A DNA stretch of 64,000 nucleotides from Lepus europaeus (lineage: Eukaryota > Chordata > Mammalia > Lagomorpha > Leporidae). The DNA is taken from NCBI RefSeq assembly GCF_033115175.1, contig NC_084832.1, positions 13,939,342 through 14,003,341 on the forward strand. The letters are read 5' to 3'. Positions 42,773 through 55,379 of this stretch are shown here, one piece after another (the first letter of the stretch is position 1; each line of letters starts with the position of its first letter). The position numbers and the translations under genes were made by a program. The notes under the pieces were generated by a model that did no database searches, was not told where the DNA came from, and saw only the letters and a list, made by a program, of their open reading frames with translations.

Positions 42773-43872
42773 TCAAGAAGGTGTTGGAGGGACTCAGAGA
42801 GGCAACTGCCCACTGGAGCCCCAGGATGGACCCCCACCCCACCCCCACCCCAGCGCTGCCCGGATGGAGAAGAGGCGCCGCATGCAGGAGAATCTGGGAA
42901 GTGCAAGCTCCGAGGAGCGAACAGAAACCAACCAAAGGCCTTCACCGGCTCAGAGAGGCTGCTGCAGCGCCCCCTGGGGGGCTGATTGGCAAATGCAGGT
43001 CACGCCTCCCACAAGGCCATGGTGAAGGGCAGAGGGCTAGGGTCTCCACCCCCTCCCCCCCACACCCAGGGTGGTCTCGCTCTGGGCAGCTTCTGGACAA
43101 GCAGCAGAGGCTGGAGGCACTGCTGGGAGGAGGTGGAGGCAGCCGCGTCCCTGGGCCCCTGGCACTGGGCAGCACAGACGTGCAGGCTAAGTGATGGATT
43201 GATTAAGCCAAGGGAAAACACACGGCCGTGGCTACCATTTTTCAGTGTTGGGTCTAGTGGCATCCACAGCGCTGGGCCACCCTCACTGCCATCCGTATGG
43301 CAAAACTGACACTCTGTGCCCGTTAAACACCAGCTCCCCACTGTGCGCTCACCCTGGAGACCACCAGAATGGCCCCCATTCCTGAGGCCGAGGGCTTACA
43401 GGTTTTCTGGAGAGCATGTCAGGGCTCTGTCTCAAACCCTGCCTGGGGCGGCCCCCAGGGAGAGGCCCCGGGCCTGCAGGGCTCGCTGCTTATGTATCAG
43501 CACCATGTCCTCCGGGCAGCGGCAGGAGGCGGCCCCTCGCCTGGTCCTGCTGACCCCGTGCGAGCAGCTCACAGCCGCGTGTGTTTAAGGATCCTAAAAT
43601 TGGAGCCAGATCCAGCAGGTAGCTAGCCGGGGCCCTGGAGCCCAGAGCCACTCCCTGGATGGGAGGATTGTCCGAGCAGACGGCCATCTCCGTGCCGGGG
43701 CGCGGCCCTAGCGCTGGCCCTTCACTCATTCCCCTGCACAGCTGTTCCTGTTTGACATCAGCTCACAGCTGCAGGAGAGACCAGAGAGTAGCCATGTGCC
43801 CACATACGCCCGGCTTTGCAGGTGCGCACCACGGGCGCCGAGAGCCCCCGCCCCTGCCCCACGTGGTGGTGT

Positions 43873-43900
43873 TGGGCGGGGGGGGGGGGGGGGACGGGGC
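43873..43900. repeat. Poly(G) run
   Basis: ggcgggg followed by about 17 consecutive G, then acgggg. Prone to sequencing-length error. Confidence 0.85.
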
Positions 43901-44829
43901 TGCGGCAGGTGCACCTGGCTGTTCAGCCTGAAGTTAATTCTCTGGTAGGAAGGCCCTTCAGTAAATCACTAGTCTTCTTGGGAAGACTGTGTAATGGCCG
44001 CAGGCACAATGCACCTGTGTCCCATAGCCATTACAAAGACCTGCGAGCAGGCGTCCCGGGACGAGCATGGGAGTGCACGTGCACACGTGTGTGTGTGTGT
44101 TCACACTCCTGTCCTCCCCAAAGCCCTTGCAGGACAGGTGGAGAGAGGAGCAGGTGGACACGCTGAGGCTGAGTAGGTGCAGGTTCCTGCGCCTCAGTGG
44201 TGAGCGGTGTAGACTTGGCGGAGGCTGGTGGCTCTGGCTTCCCGGCCCCGTCCAGAAGGGGCCCCAGGCAAGTGGAGGTCCGGGAGCAAGGAGAGGGTGC
44301 CAGGCGGGCCGTGGGGTGCAGGGTGTGGGTATTGCCTGCAGGTGTGGGGGGGGGAGTGTCCCCCACCTCCCGGCAGCCACTCTAGACGCGGTGGGGCATG
44401 GAGCCCCACAGGTGGCGCCCTGGAGAACGCTCTGCTGCAGGGCACACCCACAGGCTAGCCCTGGGGAGGCGCCCCGGGCCAGTCAGCCATCAGAAGGGAG
44501 TCAGGGCTGGGATTATGTAGCCCAGGAGGCCTGGCCAGGAGTAGACTGCTCCCGCTCCCCACCGCACCCAGCTCACCTTCACCAACTGTTACTTACCTGA
44601 CCTGTCCCAACAGGAAACACATGGGGGGACTCTCAGAGCCCCTCGCATGTCCACTGGGACCAGAGAGGACCAGGAGAGAGGGATGTCCCCATCGGCAGCA
44701 GAAGGCGCCAGGCCACCGAAGCCCACCCACCATGAGCCACGCTGCACTCCAGGCACTGATACATAGGAGCTGCCAAAATGCAGGTCGTAGGATCCGAAAT
44801 TTGGCCGTAAGTACCTTCCGTGCCTCTCG

Positions 44830-45140
44830 TAGGAGCCGTGTGATAAGGGGCGAGTTATCAAAACTCTGAGCCTCAGCTGTCTCACCTCAAACATGTGCAT
44901 GGTGACCATGTCAGCATCAGAGAGGTGGTGCAAGAATTTAGTGCAAACAGCCCGGCCTTCCCATCTGTCTGGACTGGCATCCTGGCGACAAGATGCATGT
45001 GCTTGGGCTTGGCACACAGTCGCTGTCCTGTAACTCCCAGCCCTCACCATGTCCTCCCTTCAACAACATACATCTAGTAAGCACCTACTGTGTGCAGGAT
45101 GGTGTTTGAGACACTAGGGTACAACATAGATAACAGGTGG
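44830..45140. repeat. MIR fossil followed by L2/MIR-like fragment
   Basis: gtgtgataaggggcgagtta, ctctgagcctcagctgtctc (MIR order, +), then gtaagcacctactgtgtgca near 45076, typical of old L2/MIR 3' ends. Confidence 0.5.
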
Positions 45141-45896
45141 CCCCTGTGAGGTCGCAGGCACTCACCAAGGCTCCAAGTCCAGCCGGGACTGTGTTAATGG
45201 TGGGGACTGTGTGGAGCTGGGAGGACAAGGGTCAGGTGGGGGTGGGGCAGCCCTAGGATCTTCTCTCAGCCGTCCTCCGGCAGAAGCCATCAAACAAAGC
45301 AGTCACCTCAGTGGCTTCCTGTTTAAAAAATATGGGAGCCTGGGAAGATGGGAGGCCCCAGGAGCCAAATGCCCACCGGTGTTTTGCCAAGTAGCTCTGG
45401 CTGGGCCCAGCCAGCTGCCCCTGAACTTGGAGGTCACGGCCAACTGTCGGTGGGGAAGTTCCCCGGGACGGCCACAGGGTGGCACACAAGTGCATCGTGG
45501 GGAAACGTGCTTCTACAGATGTCAGACACATCTTGGGAATTTTTCAAGAGCGCACATGAAATACTATTTGTTTTTCCAGAAGTCCCCATCTTGGCCTGGC
45601 CATAGTGGACCTCTGGTCTCTCTGCACTCGGGTAGAGACTCCAGCAGGGGTCGCTGTTCCTCAGGTCGGCTTCATGGGAGCAGCTGGCTTGACCTGTGTT
45701 GGGGGAAAACTCGCCCCACCAGCTGGCCAGGGCTCACAGGATGGATAGGTGCCTGCAGATAGTCAAGGAGCATCGAGCGTCACCATTGGCCAGGCCCTGG
45801 CGTGGGTCAGATACGCAAAAGAGTACGTTCCGGTGTTGACAAGTGCGATGAAGGAGAAGTAAAGAGCTGGGGCTAGAGAGCAGAGTGACGATGTCG

Positions 45897-45904
45897 TGAC
45901 GTCA
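45897..45904. promoter_or_regulatory. Palindromic CRE (TGACGTCA)
   Basis: Perfect 8-bp consensus, but in CpG-poor intergenic surroundings, so weaker support than the site at 61069. Confidence 0.25.
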
Positions 45905-45964
45905 AGTGGGGCGAACGCTTATCAGCATTAATGTCTTTTCTGATTTACCGTTTTGCCCGTATGT

Positions 45965-46218
45965 TTTTCAAAAACCTGTATTTGTTTACTTGGAAGGCAG
46001 AGGAGTTCCGATTCACTCCCAAAATGCTTGTAGCAGACTGGGCCAGGCCCAACTCAAGAGCCAAGAACTCCATCCGGGTCTCCCACGTGGGTGGCACTTG
46101 AGTTAGTAACTGCAGCCTCCCAGGTGCATTAGCAAGAAACTGGATTGGAAGTGGAACAGCAACCAGATGCTGGCCTCATGGCCAGCGCTTTAACCTGCTA
46201 TACCACAGCACCGCCCCT
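45965..46218 (-). mobile_element. CSINE, shortened
   Basis: Left end ttgtttacttggaaggcaga, right end ctataccacagcaccgcccc. The middle is about 60 bp shorter than in full copies. Confidence 0.8.
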
Positions 46219-46393
46219 CTTCTGGAATATTCTGATGAACTCTAACCTAGAGGCCTATTGTACAGCGGATTCCAGAGAAACCTACCTACAATGATCTTGG
46301 GATTCCCCTCTCCTGTTTTTCACCTCCTGTATCCTGTGGCCCACATCTTCTTCTTATGACTTATTGCCCTTCTTTGGTGGTACAACTTTTTTT

Positions 46394-46427
46394 TTTTTTT
46401 TTTTTTTTGACAGGCAGAGTGGATAGT

Positions 46428-46458
<31 letters not shown>

Positions 46459-46744
46459 TCTTCCTTTGCTGTTGGTTCACCCTCCAATGGCCGCCGCAGC
46501 CAGCGCACTGCGGCCGGCGCACCGTGCTGATCCAAAGACAGGAGCCGGGTGCTTCTCCTGGTCTCCCATGCGAGTGCAGGGCCCAAGCACTTGGGCCATC
46601 CTCCACTGCCTTCCTGGGCCGCAGCAGAGAGCTGGCCTGCAAGAGGGGCAACCAGGACAGAATCCGGCGCCCCAACCGGGACTAGAACCCGGTGTGCCGG
46701 CGCCGCTAGGCGGAGGATTAGCCTGTTGAACCACGGCGCTGGCC
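46394..46744 (-). mobile_element. CSINE
   Basis: T-run, gacaggcagagtggatagtg, (GA)n, and head end ccacggcgctggcc. Duplication acaacttttttt at 46382-46393 and 46745-46756. Confidence 0.92.
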
Positions 46745-46756
46745 ACAACTTTTTTT

Positions 46757-47035
46757 TAAATAACTTATTTATTTGAATTTTTTGAAAGAGACAGATCAGG
46801 AGAAATCTTCCATCTACTGGTCACTCCCCAAGTGCCCACAACAGCTGAGTCTGGGCCACGCTGAAACCAGGAGCCCAGAACTCCATCCGGGTCTCCCACA
46901 CGGGCAGCAGGGGCCCAAGTACTTGGGCCATCTTCTGCTGTCTTCACAGGTACATTAGCAGGGAGCTGTGTAGGAAGCGGAGTTGTGGGCGCTCCAAAAT
47001 GGGATGGTGGCACAAGCCTGCCCTAGTGGCGCTCT
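46757..47035 (-). mobile_element. Older CSINE next to the preceding copy
   Basis: Starts aataacttatttatttgaat, contains ctactggtcactccccaagt, and fades out near gatggtggcacaagcctgcc. Confidence 0.75.
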
Positions 47036-47284
47036 CCTGTGGTGGCTTCCTGAGAAATGGAGTGTGGGAGATAACATGTCTCTGGGGCCATCTGAAGTGT
47101 TTTCGCTTGATTGGCAGGTGGCTGGGTGTGGAAGTCCAGTTGTGGAGTCCAGGGACCGTTTTCCCTGGGGATTTGGAAAGCCTCGCTCTGCTATTGTCCA
47201 CTTCCGGTGTTACTCCTGAAAAGCCCAAGCCATCTGGATTGTTGCTTTTTGGGGTAAGAACGTTTTTCTCTCTAGAAGCTTGTA

Positions 47285-47575
47285 GGATCATATCTTGGTT
47301 TGCAGTTAAATGTCCCTTATCTGAAATGCTCGGGACCAGAAGTGTTTTGGATTTGGGGTTTTGAAATATTTGCAGAGACACAATGAGATGTTGTGGGGGT
47401 GGGGCCCAGGCCTACACATGAGACTTACTTGTGTTGCATAGATACCGCACACCCATAGCCTGAAGGTGATGTTATGCGGTATTCGTAGTGTGCCTGTCGG
47501 GTCAGGTCAGCTTTCAAAGTTCCAGATCTGGGAACATTTCAGATTTCAGCTCTAGGGATACTCAATGTGTTTTGA
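47285..47575. repeat. Tigger-like DNA transposon fossil
   Basis: Contains tgtcccttatctgaaatgct, gggaccagaagtgttttgga, cacccatagcctgaaggtga and ends ctctagggatactcaatgtg. Block order fits a non-autonomous Tc/mariner-Tigger family; exact name not assigned. Confidence 0.55.
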
Positions 47576-47591
47576 AATTGAATGATCACTC

Positions 47592-47922
47592 GGGGCGGGG
47601 GTGGTACTGTGGCACAGTGGGTTAAGCCTCCACCTGTGATGCCAGCATCCTATATGGTTTGAGTCCTGGCTGCTCCACTTCCCATTCAGCCCCCTGCTAA
47701 TGCACCTGGGAAAGCAGCAGAAGGTGGCCAAGTGCTTGGGCCCCTGCACCCACATGGAGACCAGGTTGGAATTCCTGGCTCCTGGCTTCAGCCTGGCCCA
47801 GCCCTGACTCTTCCAGCCATTTAGGGAGTGCACCAGCAGGTAGAAGATCCTTCTGTCTGTCTCTCCCTCTCTCTTTCTCTCTCAAATAAATAATCCTAAA
47901 AAACAAACAAAACAAAGCAGAA
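47592..47922 (+). mobile_element. CSINE
   Basis: Head ggggcgggggtggtactgtg, body with ggtttgagtcctggctgctc, tail ctctcaaataaataatccta. Confidence 0.87.
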
Positions 47923-48277
47923 TGTTAGTGGTCATGGCCTGGTGTGTTTTCCATCATGCTGGCTGCTCCTCATCAAATTCAAAACTCGGATCCTCTGATT
48001 CTGGGACAGTCCATGGATTTTCACTTTCGATTTTGCCCCTTCCATTTCTGCCCTCTCTGTCACTCCTGCTGTTTATAGGTTAGTCTTCCTTGGCCCCGTC
48101 TCTGATTTCTTCTCCCTTCTCCTCTTTCTTTTGGCGCTGTTTCTACGTTCCCAGTCTCGCGTGTGTCTTCCATTTCTGCTGTCAGGTTTTGAGGCCAAGG
48201 GCTCGTCTTGGCGCCCTGAGTGGCCGGGGTTGTCCACACACAGCCTGCAGGAGCGGTTACGGCGTCTTCTCCTCAAA

Positions 48278-48289
48278 CCAGCAGGTGGC
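48278..48289 (+). promoter_or_regulatory. CTCF-core match
   Basis: CCAGCAGGTGGC fits the core CCASYAGRKGGC exactly, in unique sequence. Confidence 0.4.
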
Positions 48290-48828
48290 TGATGGAGGCG
48301 ATCCCGACCCTCCCCAGTCTGGTCTCTCTTCCCTCCAAGGCCCTTTTTTTCTTTTTTTCTCGGATTTGCTTAATTCTTAACATGTTTTTCAAATGGCGGG
48401 TTTTATCCAAAGACCTTTGATTCTTGACTGTCCGCTCATGGTTTAGGGGAGGGGCAAAGGGCGTGGTAGAGCTCTGTGCACTTGACCCTGGGCTTCACTC
48501 TAGGGAAGCCTGTGTGAGCCACTGATGGCAGAAGGCAGCTCCCCACTGGAGCTGAGGGTGGGCTGTCCGGGAAGCCAGGTTGGGGAGGGGGTGGGTCTTG
48601 GTGTTCAGTGGGGAAAAGTACCATAGCTCCATCCTCAGTCCAGCCCCAGCCTGGATTGTGTCAGTTGTCCCTGCAGGCCTCTCTGGCTCCTACCCATCGC
48701 TCTCCCTTCACCTCTGCCCCCTAAGGAACCCGTGCTGCTGACCCTGAGTTGTGTGCATGTGTGTTGGCGTGTGTGCACGCATGTGTATGTGTGTGTGTGT
48801 GTGCAGTTTGAGTCGTTTTATAGCTTTT

Positions 48829-49146
48829 TAAAATTTATTTTATTTGAAAGAGTTACAGAGAGAGGTAGGACACAGAGAGAGAGAGGTCTTTCATCTACTG
48901 GTTCACTCCCCATTTGGCCACAACAGCTGTAGCTGCCCCAATCTGAAGCCGGGAGCTGGGGGCTTCTTCTAGGTCTCCCACGTGGGTGCAGGGGCCCAAG
49001 GACTTGGGCCATCCTCCACTGCTTTCCCAGACCATAGCAGAGAGCTGGATCGGAAGAGGAGCAGCCAGGACTCAAACTGGCGCCCATATGGGATGCCGGC
49101 ACTGCAGGCCAGGGCTTTAACCCGCTGAGCCACAGTGCCAGCTCCT
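48829..49146 (-). mobile_element. CSINE, 14-bp target-site duplication
   Basis: Left end taaaatttattttatttgaa, right end gagccacagtgccagctcct. Exact duplication gttttatagctttt at 48815-48828 and 49147-49160. Confidence 0.93.
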
Positions 49147-49289
49147 GTTTTATAGCTTTTGCTGTTGCTAGCTTTGGCTTCCACTTTCTGAAGTCCACTC
49201 AGTCACTGGCCACTCAGCTACCTGCTTTTGAGTTCCCACAATTGTCAAGAAGATCTTCTCATTAATTCTTATAGGTATAAATACTTCAA

Positions 49290-49440
49290 ACATAACATAC
49301 CCCAACAAGTTCATGGAAAATGAAATTTGAAGCCTGAATTCACTTTGATGCCAAAAAGCTCCATACCCGGATTTTCATAACATGTGGAAAATATAAATAA
49401 TCTATGCATGGGTTTCAGAATTGTTTTTGCACAAAAATAA
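49290..49440. mobile_element. Copy of the short inverted-repeat element at 19305
   Basis: Shares, in reverse orientation to the 19305 copy, the ordered blocks aagttcatggaaaatg, tttgatgccaaaaagc, ttttcataacatgt and catgggtttcagaatt. The right part is cut by the CSINE at 49450. Confidence 0.45.
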
Positions 49441-49449
49441 ATGCATACT

Positions 49450-49775
49450 TTTTTTTTTCACAAGCAGAGTTAGACAGTGAGAGAGAGAGAGACAGGGAGA
49501 AAGGTCTTCCTTTACCATTGGTTCACCACCCAAATGGCTGCTACGGCCAGCGCGCTGCACCGACTGAAGCCAGGAGCCAGGTTTTTCTCCTGGTCTCCCA
49601 TGCGGGTGCAGGGCCCAAGCACTTGGGCCATCCTCCACTGCCTTCCTGGGCCACAGCAGAGAGCTGGACTGGAAGAGGGGCAATCGGGACAGAATCCAGC
49701 GCCCCAACCGGGACTAGAACCTGGTGTGCCGGCGCCGCAGGCGGAGGATTAGCCTAGTGAGCTGCAGCACCGGCC
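49450..49775 (-). mobile_element. CSINE
   Basis: T-run and cacaagcagagttagacagt at the left, agctgcagcaccggcc at the right. Duplication aatgcatact at 49440-49449 and 49776-49785. Confidence 0.9.
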
Positions 49776-49792
49776 AATGCATACTCTTTATA

Positions 49793-49796
<4 letters not shown>

Positions 49797-49826
<30 letters not shown>
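49797..49826. repeat. Long T homopolymer (about 29 bp)
   Basis: Uninterrupted T-run followed by attagatatgatttagaca. It looks like the tail of a minus-strand retrocopy, but the body is not recognisable. Confidence 0.6.
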
Positions 49827-49827
<1 letters not shown>

Positions 49828-50364
49828 TAGATATGATTTAGACAATGCAGTTAGTACTTTCATGTGCATTATTATAAATATTTAAATTCTAATTTTACCT
49901 TTTTTGGACTTTTGTATGTATTATCTGTTAAATATAAAGCCCATATTTTACTTTTGTCCTAGATATTTGTCACTATCTTGCAGGCAAGAAGCGAGAACCA
50001 GGAGCCAGAGGCAGGAGGTGGACCCAGGCGCTCAGTGAGGGCACGCACCCCCTGATGGCTAAACTGCAGGCCAAACGGCCAACGCTGTATTCATACATTA
50101 ACTCCATTTTCCCTTTCGAAGCCCCCTCGCCTGCGTGTGTTACCATCATTTCCGTGAGTGGGAAGGAGGGAGCTGATGTAGACACTGGTGTTCCGCCCTG
50201 TCTCTGCCTGGAGGCTGGTCTTTCCAGGGAGGACACTTTTTGTCCCCACTCTTTGCTCGGTGCAGGTGGAGAAGTGTGTGCCCTCCGCCAGCTGGGCCTG
50301 GGAGCTGCTGCTTCCCCACCCTCAGTGCCGCCAGCTTCCCCCAGGGACCCTGGCTCTCAGCTCG

Positions 50365-50382
50365 CTCGTTCTCGCTCTCTCT

Positions 50383-50414
<32 letters not shown>

Positions 50415-50415
50415 C
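50365..50415. repeat. (CT)n tract
   Basis: Pyrimidine run of CT and CCCT units, not within a recognisable SINE. Confidence 0.85.
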
Positions 50416-50813
50416 CACATGGACTGCAGGCCTCCAGCCAGGCAGCTGCACCTGCTTGGCGCACACCTGGTGGGCAGTGAAAGTGCACATTTCTGGGAAG
50501 AGCAGGGTCCCCAGGGCCACTCTCCGCGCTGATGGGGCTGCATCCCGGCGGGAGGTGTGGCTGTGCTTCGTCTGGATCTTTCTCCAGCGGCTTCATGGTT
50601 TACCAACAGGAAAGCTCTGTGATGGAAACTGCAGCCTAAGTGACCGAGGCAGCGTGGCCAGCCCATGCTGACATCATTCAAAGCCCAAAGGCAGGGCGGC
50701 CTTCGGGCTGGCCACGTTGTCGTCTGTCACAGGGTCTCTTGTCCTTTTCATTCTGCTGAGGCCTTGTCCGTGTCTCCTTCTGTTTTGCTTTGTCGGTTTT
50801 TTTTTTTTTTTCT

Positions 50814-50839
50814 TAAAGAATCATTTATTTATTGAAAGT

Positions 50840-50889
<50 letters not shown>

Positions 50890-51146
50890 CTTCCATCCGC
50901 TGGTTCACTTCCCAAAAGGCCACAACAGCCAGTGCTGCACCAGGCCCAAGCCAGGAACCAGGAGCTTCTTCTGGGTCTCCCACACAGGTGTAGGGGCCCA
51001 AGCACTTGAGTCATCTTCCACTGTTTGCCCAGGCCATAGCCGAGAGCTGGATTGGAAGTGGAGCTGCCGGGATACGAACCAGCGCCCATTTGGGATGCCA
51101 GCACTACAGGTGGAGGCTCTACCCACTACACCACAGCACCGGTCCC
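50814..51146 (-). mobile_element. CSINE
   Basis: Left end cttaaagaatcatttattta, (GA)n 50843-50887, right end accacagcaccggtccc. Confidence 0.9.
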
Positions 51147-52689
51147 TTGTGTCTCCTAAAAACCAGTGACCCTATGGTCATAGGAAGGCTCTGCCCATTG
51201 CAACACATAGGGAAGTTTTAAGTTTTCTGTTCTCATTCATTCTGGGGACAATGACATAACGGACAACAGGTTGCCAGGGAAGCCAAACAAAATGCATGGT
51301 GTGCCTAAAGCCCCATGGGGACACACACAGGTGTGAGACCCCAGGGGGCAGAGGGCTGCCGCTGCTGTCCTGTTGAGGTGCAGGAAGGGCCGTGGAGGCA
51401 GACTGGCTGTGTGGATAGAAGAGGCGGCCACCACCGAGCGCCTGGCCGGGTGTGACTCCAATCCCTTTCTTCATTCCACACCGCGTGTGAACACTGTGAA
51501 CAGAGGGCCACACACAGCTGGCTCACATCCGGGAACAGTGGGATGGGGGGAGGGGGCAGGTTAGGGACTAGCACAGGGCTGAAAAACCAAAGGCCCTATA
51601 ATGCAGGTGACAGCTGCAGGTGGGGACAGAAAGCAGAGTTTGCCCGGGGATCGCGGAGTCTCTGGGGAGTCAGGAGGGGCGCTCTGGGAAGGACCAGTGC
51701 GGGCAGCTGGGCTGTGGGGCTGGCACGGAAAGGAAAAGCTTAAGGCAGGGACCCTCTTGGAGAACCAGGGAGACAGGCTCAGGCCTCTTCTCAAAGGCGA
51801 CGCCCCCACGTTGGAGACCATCTCCTGCCAGCAGTCCCCGGGCCGTTTGCCCTGTGTCTTTCGGTCCCTGGAAGCAGAACTCTGCTGATGGCTGTGGCTT
51901 CTGGCTCTGCACGCTCAGGGCATCTCCAGGAGCTGTGGTGAGGGTTGTCTCCCTCAGCCTGCTAGACCCGGGGTGGGGGCGGGTGCCCACACAGCATGTC
52001 CCACCGCCACCTCCCTAAGCCTCGTGGCCCTGCCTGGGTTTCATGCCTGCCTCTGGACAAGGCTCCTGGCCCAAGACTTGTTCTTTACAACTCACATCTC
52101 TTCTTGCATTTTAGATTTCTACATCTAAAAAAAATAGCACAGTATCCTGGGAGTCATTCCAACAATTTATTATGACCTTATGACCTTGGAGGCAGGACTT
52201 TTAATATCAAGATGAAACACTGAGAATGAAAAACTACCATAGAAGAAAGCAAATAGCCAGATTCCAATAAAATCCTGCAGGTTTCAGCACCTCCCGAGTG
52301 TCAATCCATGAACCCGGCGATCCGAAGGTCAGAGAACTCAGTGGCTGTGCTGGCTCCTACTCAGGACAGAGCTGTCACTGACTGTCCCTTTCTGCACCCC
52401 CATGGCTTCCTTCCCCACCAACTGCAAAAGCAACTAAGGGGTGGCCTCCATGAGAAATCCGCAATGGTTTTCAATTAAAAGATAACTTTGAGGGAGAGGA
52501 TTTTATTTATAGACGAATCAATCGAATTAATGAGTCCTTATTCAACAGGTGTCCAATAAATCGTATTTCCATATCATAAGAATTATTCCGGGCTCCCTCA
52601 CCATACAGATTTGCACACTAAAATGGTTAGACTTTGGATCTTCAGCACCAAATGAAAGATCACAATTACAAAAAAAGAAGCTCATTATA

Positions 52690-52850
52690 ATACTAACAAC
52701 TGTGACCATTACTGAGCTCTGACCATGCTTGACCCAACGCATTAATTCATTTAATTTTCCCAACAAGCTTATGGACTTGGCTGTGTTACCCATTTGACAT
52801 ATGGGCTCCAGGCTTTTTACAAGACAGGTCATACTCTAGCATTATGCCGT
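52690..52850 (-). repeat. MIR fossil
   Basis: ttactgagctctgaccatgc, attaattcatttaattttcc and tgttacccatttgacatatg are the antisense MIR order. Confidence 0.5.
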
Positions 52851-52920
52851 CATCTGAGGTTCCAAGGGTTTTCTCACTTACTTAAAACAAACCCAGGCTC
52901 TGATTTCAAAGGGCTGTGCT

Positions 52921-53218
52921 GGGGCCGGAGTTGTGGCAGAGCAGGTTAAGCCATCACCTGCAACGCCACCATCCCATATGGGCTCCAGTTTGAGTCCCAG
53001 CTGCTCCACTTCCAATCCAGCTCCCTGCTAATTCATTTGGGAAAGCAGCGGAAGATAGCCCAAGTGGGAGACCCGGATGGAGTTCCAGACTCCTGGCTTC
53101 TGTCTGGCCCGGCCTGGCCATCACGGGCATTTGGAGAATGAACCAGCAGATGGAAGATCTCTCTCTCCCTCCCTCCTTCTTACTCTGCCTTTTAAATAAA
53201 TGAATGAATGAATCATTT
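52921..53218 (+). mobile_element. CSINE, middle shortened
   Basis: Head ggggccggagttgtggcaga, tail ttttaaataaatgaatgaat with four GAAT-type units. Confidence 0.87.
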
Positions 53219-53285
53219 TAATAAGGGGGAGGGGCTAGACTCTAAGTGTCAGTTCATAAGGGCCTGGATTACAAAACTGGCCATG

Positions 53286-53508
53286 ATGGCTGGCACTGCG
53301 GTTCACCAGGCTAATCCTCCGCCTGTGGTGCCAGTACCCTGGGTTCTAGTCCCGGTTGGGGCGCCGGATTCTGTCCCAGTTGCCCCTCTTCCAGGCCAGC
53401 TCTCTGCTGTGGCCCAGGAAGGCAGTGCAGGATGGCCCAAGTCCTTGGGCCCTGCACCCGCATGGGAGACCAGGAGAAGCACCTGGCTCCTGGCTTCGGA
53501 TCAGAGTC
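53286..53508 (+). mobile_element. CSINE truncated at its 3' end
   Basis: Head ggctggcactgcggttcacc, runs to cttcggatcagagtcagcag and stops. No CT tract or A-tail. Confidence 0.85.
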
Positions 53509-53809
53509 AGCAGCATCAGCCCTCCCTTGTGTGGGTTCCCCAAGCCCCAACTCTCAGGGGGTGACATGAAGAGGACCAGGTGAGTCCCACAGACACAGTG
53601 GATCCCACACACAGGCAGGAACCTCGATCTTAGGTCAGTCACAGAGAGACACGGTCTGCAGCTTCCAAGGCCGCTTGTTATACGAACATCTGTGAAAAGG
53701 TCACCCAGGACAAGGGCATCCTCAGACACACCAGGGGTGCCTGGACCACCGCTCCAACGATGAGGCAGCAGCTACACAACCTCTGGGACTAAGACAGCGC
53801 ATGCAGGTG

Positions 53810-54100
53810 CAAGGGAAGACAAACGGAACGGAATCAAAGTAGACCCAAGTTACCAGGGGTTTAGAATTTGATAAAGCTGTTGCATCAAGTCAATGGGGGA
53901 AAGCATGAACGTCTCACCAAATGGTGGCAGGAAAATCGGGTAGTTTTCCGGGGAAGACTGAGCTGGCTCCATATGTCACGCAGTGCTCAGAATAGGTTCC
54001 AGATGAAGCAAAGACTAAGTAAAATGAAAAATGCAGACATACATACATCAAAGTTATATATGTATCATGTATATATATATATATATTATAGATAAATAAG
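53810..54100 (+). repeat. Ancient L1 ORF2 fragment
   Basis: Decayed L1 text: aaacggaacggaatcaaagt, gtcaatgggggaaagcatga, caccaaatggtggcaggaaa. Ends in a (CATA)/(TA)n microsatellite at about 54036-54086. Confidence 0.55.
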
Positions 54101-54284
54101 TACATGCCACAGCACTGAGAGAAACTGGGAGTTAAGCGTATCTGCCACTTTCTAATTTTCAAAAAAGCTAATGCACGTGGAAGCAATGATAGAATTGGAA
54201 ATTTTTCCCATTTTGAGCCACCACAGCCATGACTGATTAAGGCCAAGATTATCAGTGGGTGCTACAACCATTAGGGGGCGGTTT

Positions 54285-54660
54285 CAGGGGTGTGATGGTT
54301 AATTTTATGTGTCAACTTGGCGAGCCTGGGTATTTGGTGAACCACCAGAATGGCACTGTGGGGGTCTTCTTGGAGGAGACTGACATTAAATCAGTAGACT
54401 GAGTAAAGCAGGTCAACCTCCACAGTGTGGGTGGGCCTCACCCAACCAGCTGAAGGCCTTAAAAGAAAAAAAAAAAAAACTCTTAGGTCCCCCGAGGAAA
54501 AAGGGAGTCTGCCCCCAGATGGCCCTCAGCTGAAGCGGGGTCATTGGCTCTGGCCTGGGTGGCCGGCCGGCTGCCCATCCTGACTTTGCACTTGACGTCC
54601 TCAACAACTGCATGAGTCAGTCCCTTGAAATAATCCCCCTCTGTCTCCTTCTGTGTGTCT
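54285..54660. repeat. Old interspersed repeat (family not assigned)
   Basis: ggttaattttatgtgtcaac, tcagtagactgagtaaagca and gtgggtgggcctcacccaac are a familiar ancient mammalian repeat order. An A-run sits at 54463-54479. Confidence 0.5.
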
Positions 54661-55379
54661 TGATGGAGGGTAGAGGATGGCTGATAGACAGCTGCTACGT
54701 GGACATCCTATGGGCTCCTTTGCTCTGCAGAACCCTGACTACAACAGCAGGGTGCAGGCTACAGCTCCAAGTCCACCCCCACAACTGACCCAAGGCAAAG
54801 GGCACATTGCCGGGTGGAGGCCGGAAGGCACCGCCTGCACAAAGCGCGCCCCCGCCCCGGGCCTGAGCTTGCGCACCTGCTGATGGGAGGGGCTGAGGAG
54901 GGCAGCAGCCTGGATGTGGAGGAACAGTGACTGTCGTCAGGAGGGAGCAAGCGAAGCTCCCCTGGGGGGAGAGTCTACAAAGCACACGGCCTGGACTCTG
55001 CAAAAATACCAAGGCCATTACAGACTAGAAGACAAGAGGAGTCATTACAGAGGGAGAAAGAGGGAGGGAGGGAGAGAGAGAGAGAAGGAAGGGAGACAGT
55101 GACCTTAAGTGAAGGAAAGTAAAGAAACGAGATGACTCAGCACAAATCCCATCTGGGACCGACCCTGGATGAGGAGATAACGCTATAAAGATATTTCTGG
55201 GCAATTGGCTGGAGAGAGAGGAAATCATCCCCTGGCTCTGGTCGTTTCATGCGAGATGTCTTTGTTCTTCGGAGCTACGACAAGAGGGCTGGGAGGAGAC
55301 AGAAGAGAGCTTCCCTTCTGCACTAGCAAATGGTGTAGCTAAACACGTCTCTGTCCTTTAACTCCTGAGCTTAGTTACT

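Noticed and set aside
43873..43900. Poly(G) run as a functional G-quadruplex
   Set aside because: A homopolymer can form one in principle, but nothing around it (promoter, gene, replication signal) gives it a role, and the run length may be an assembly artefact.
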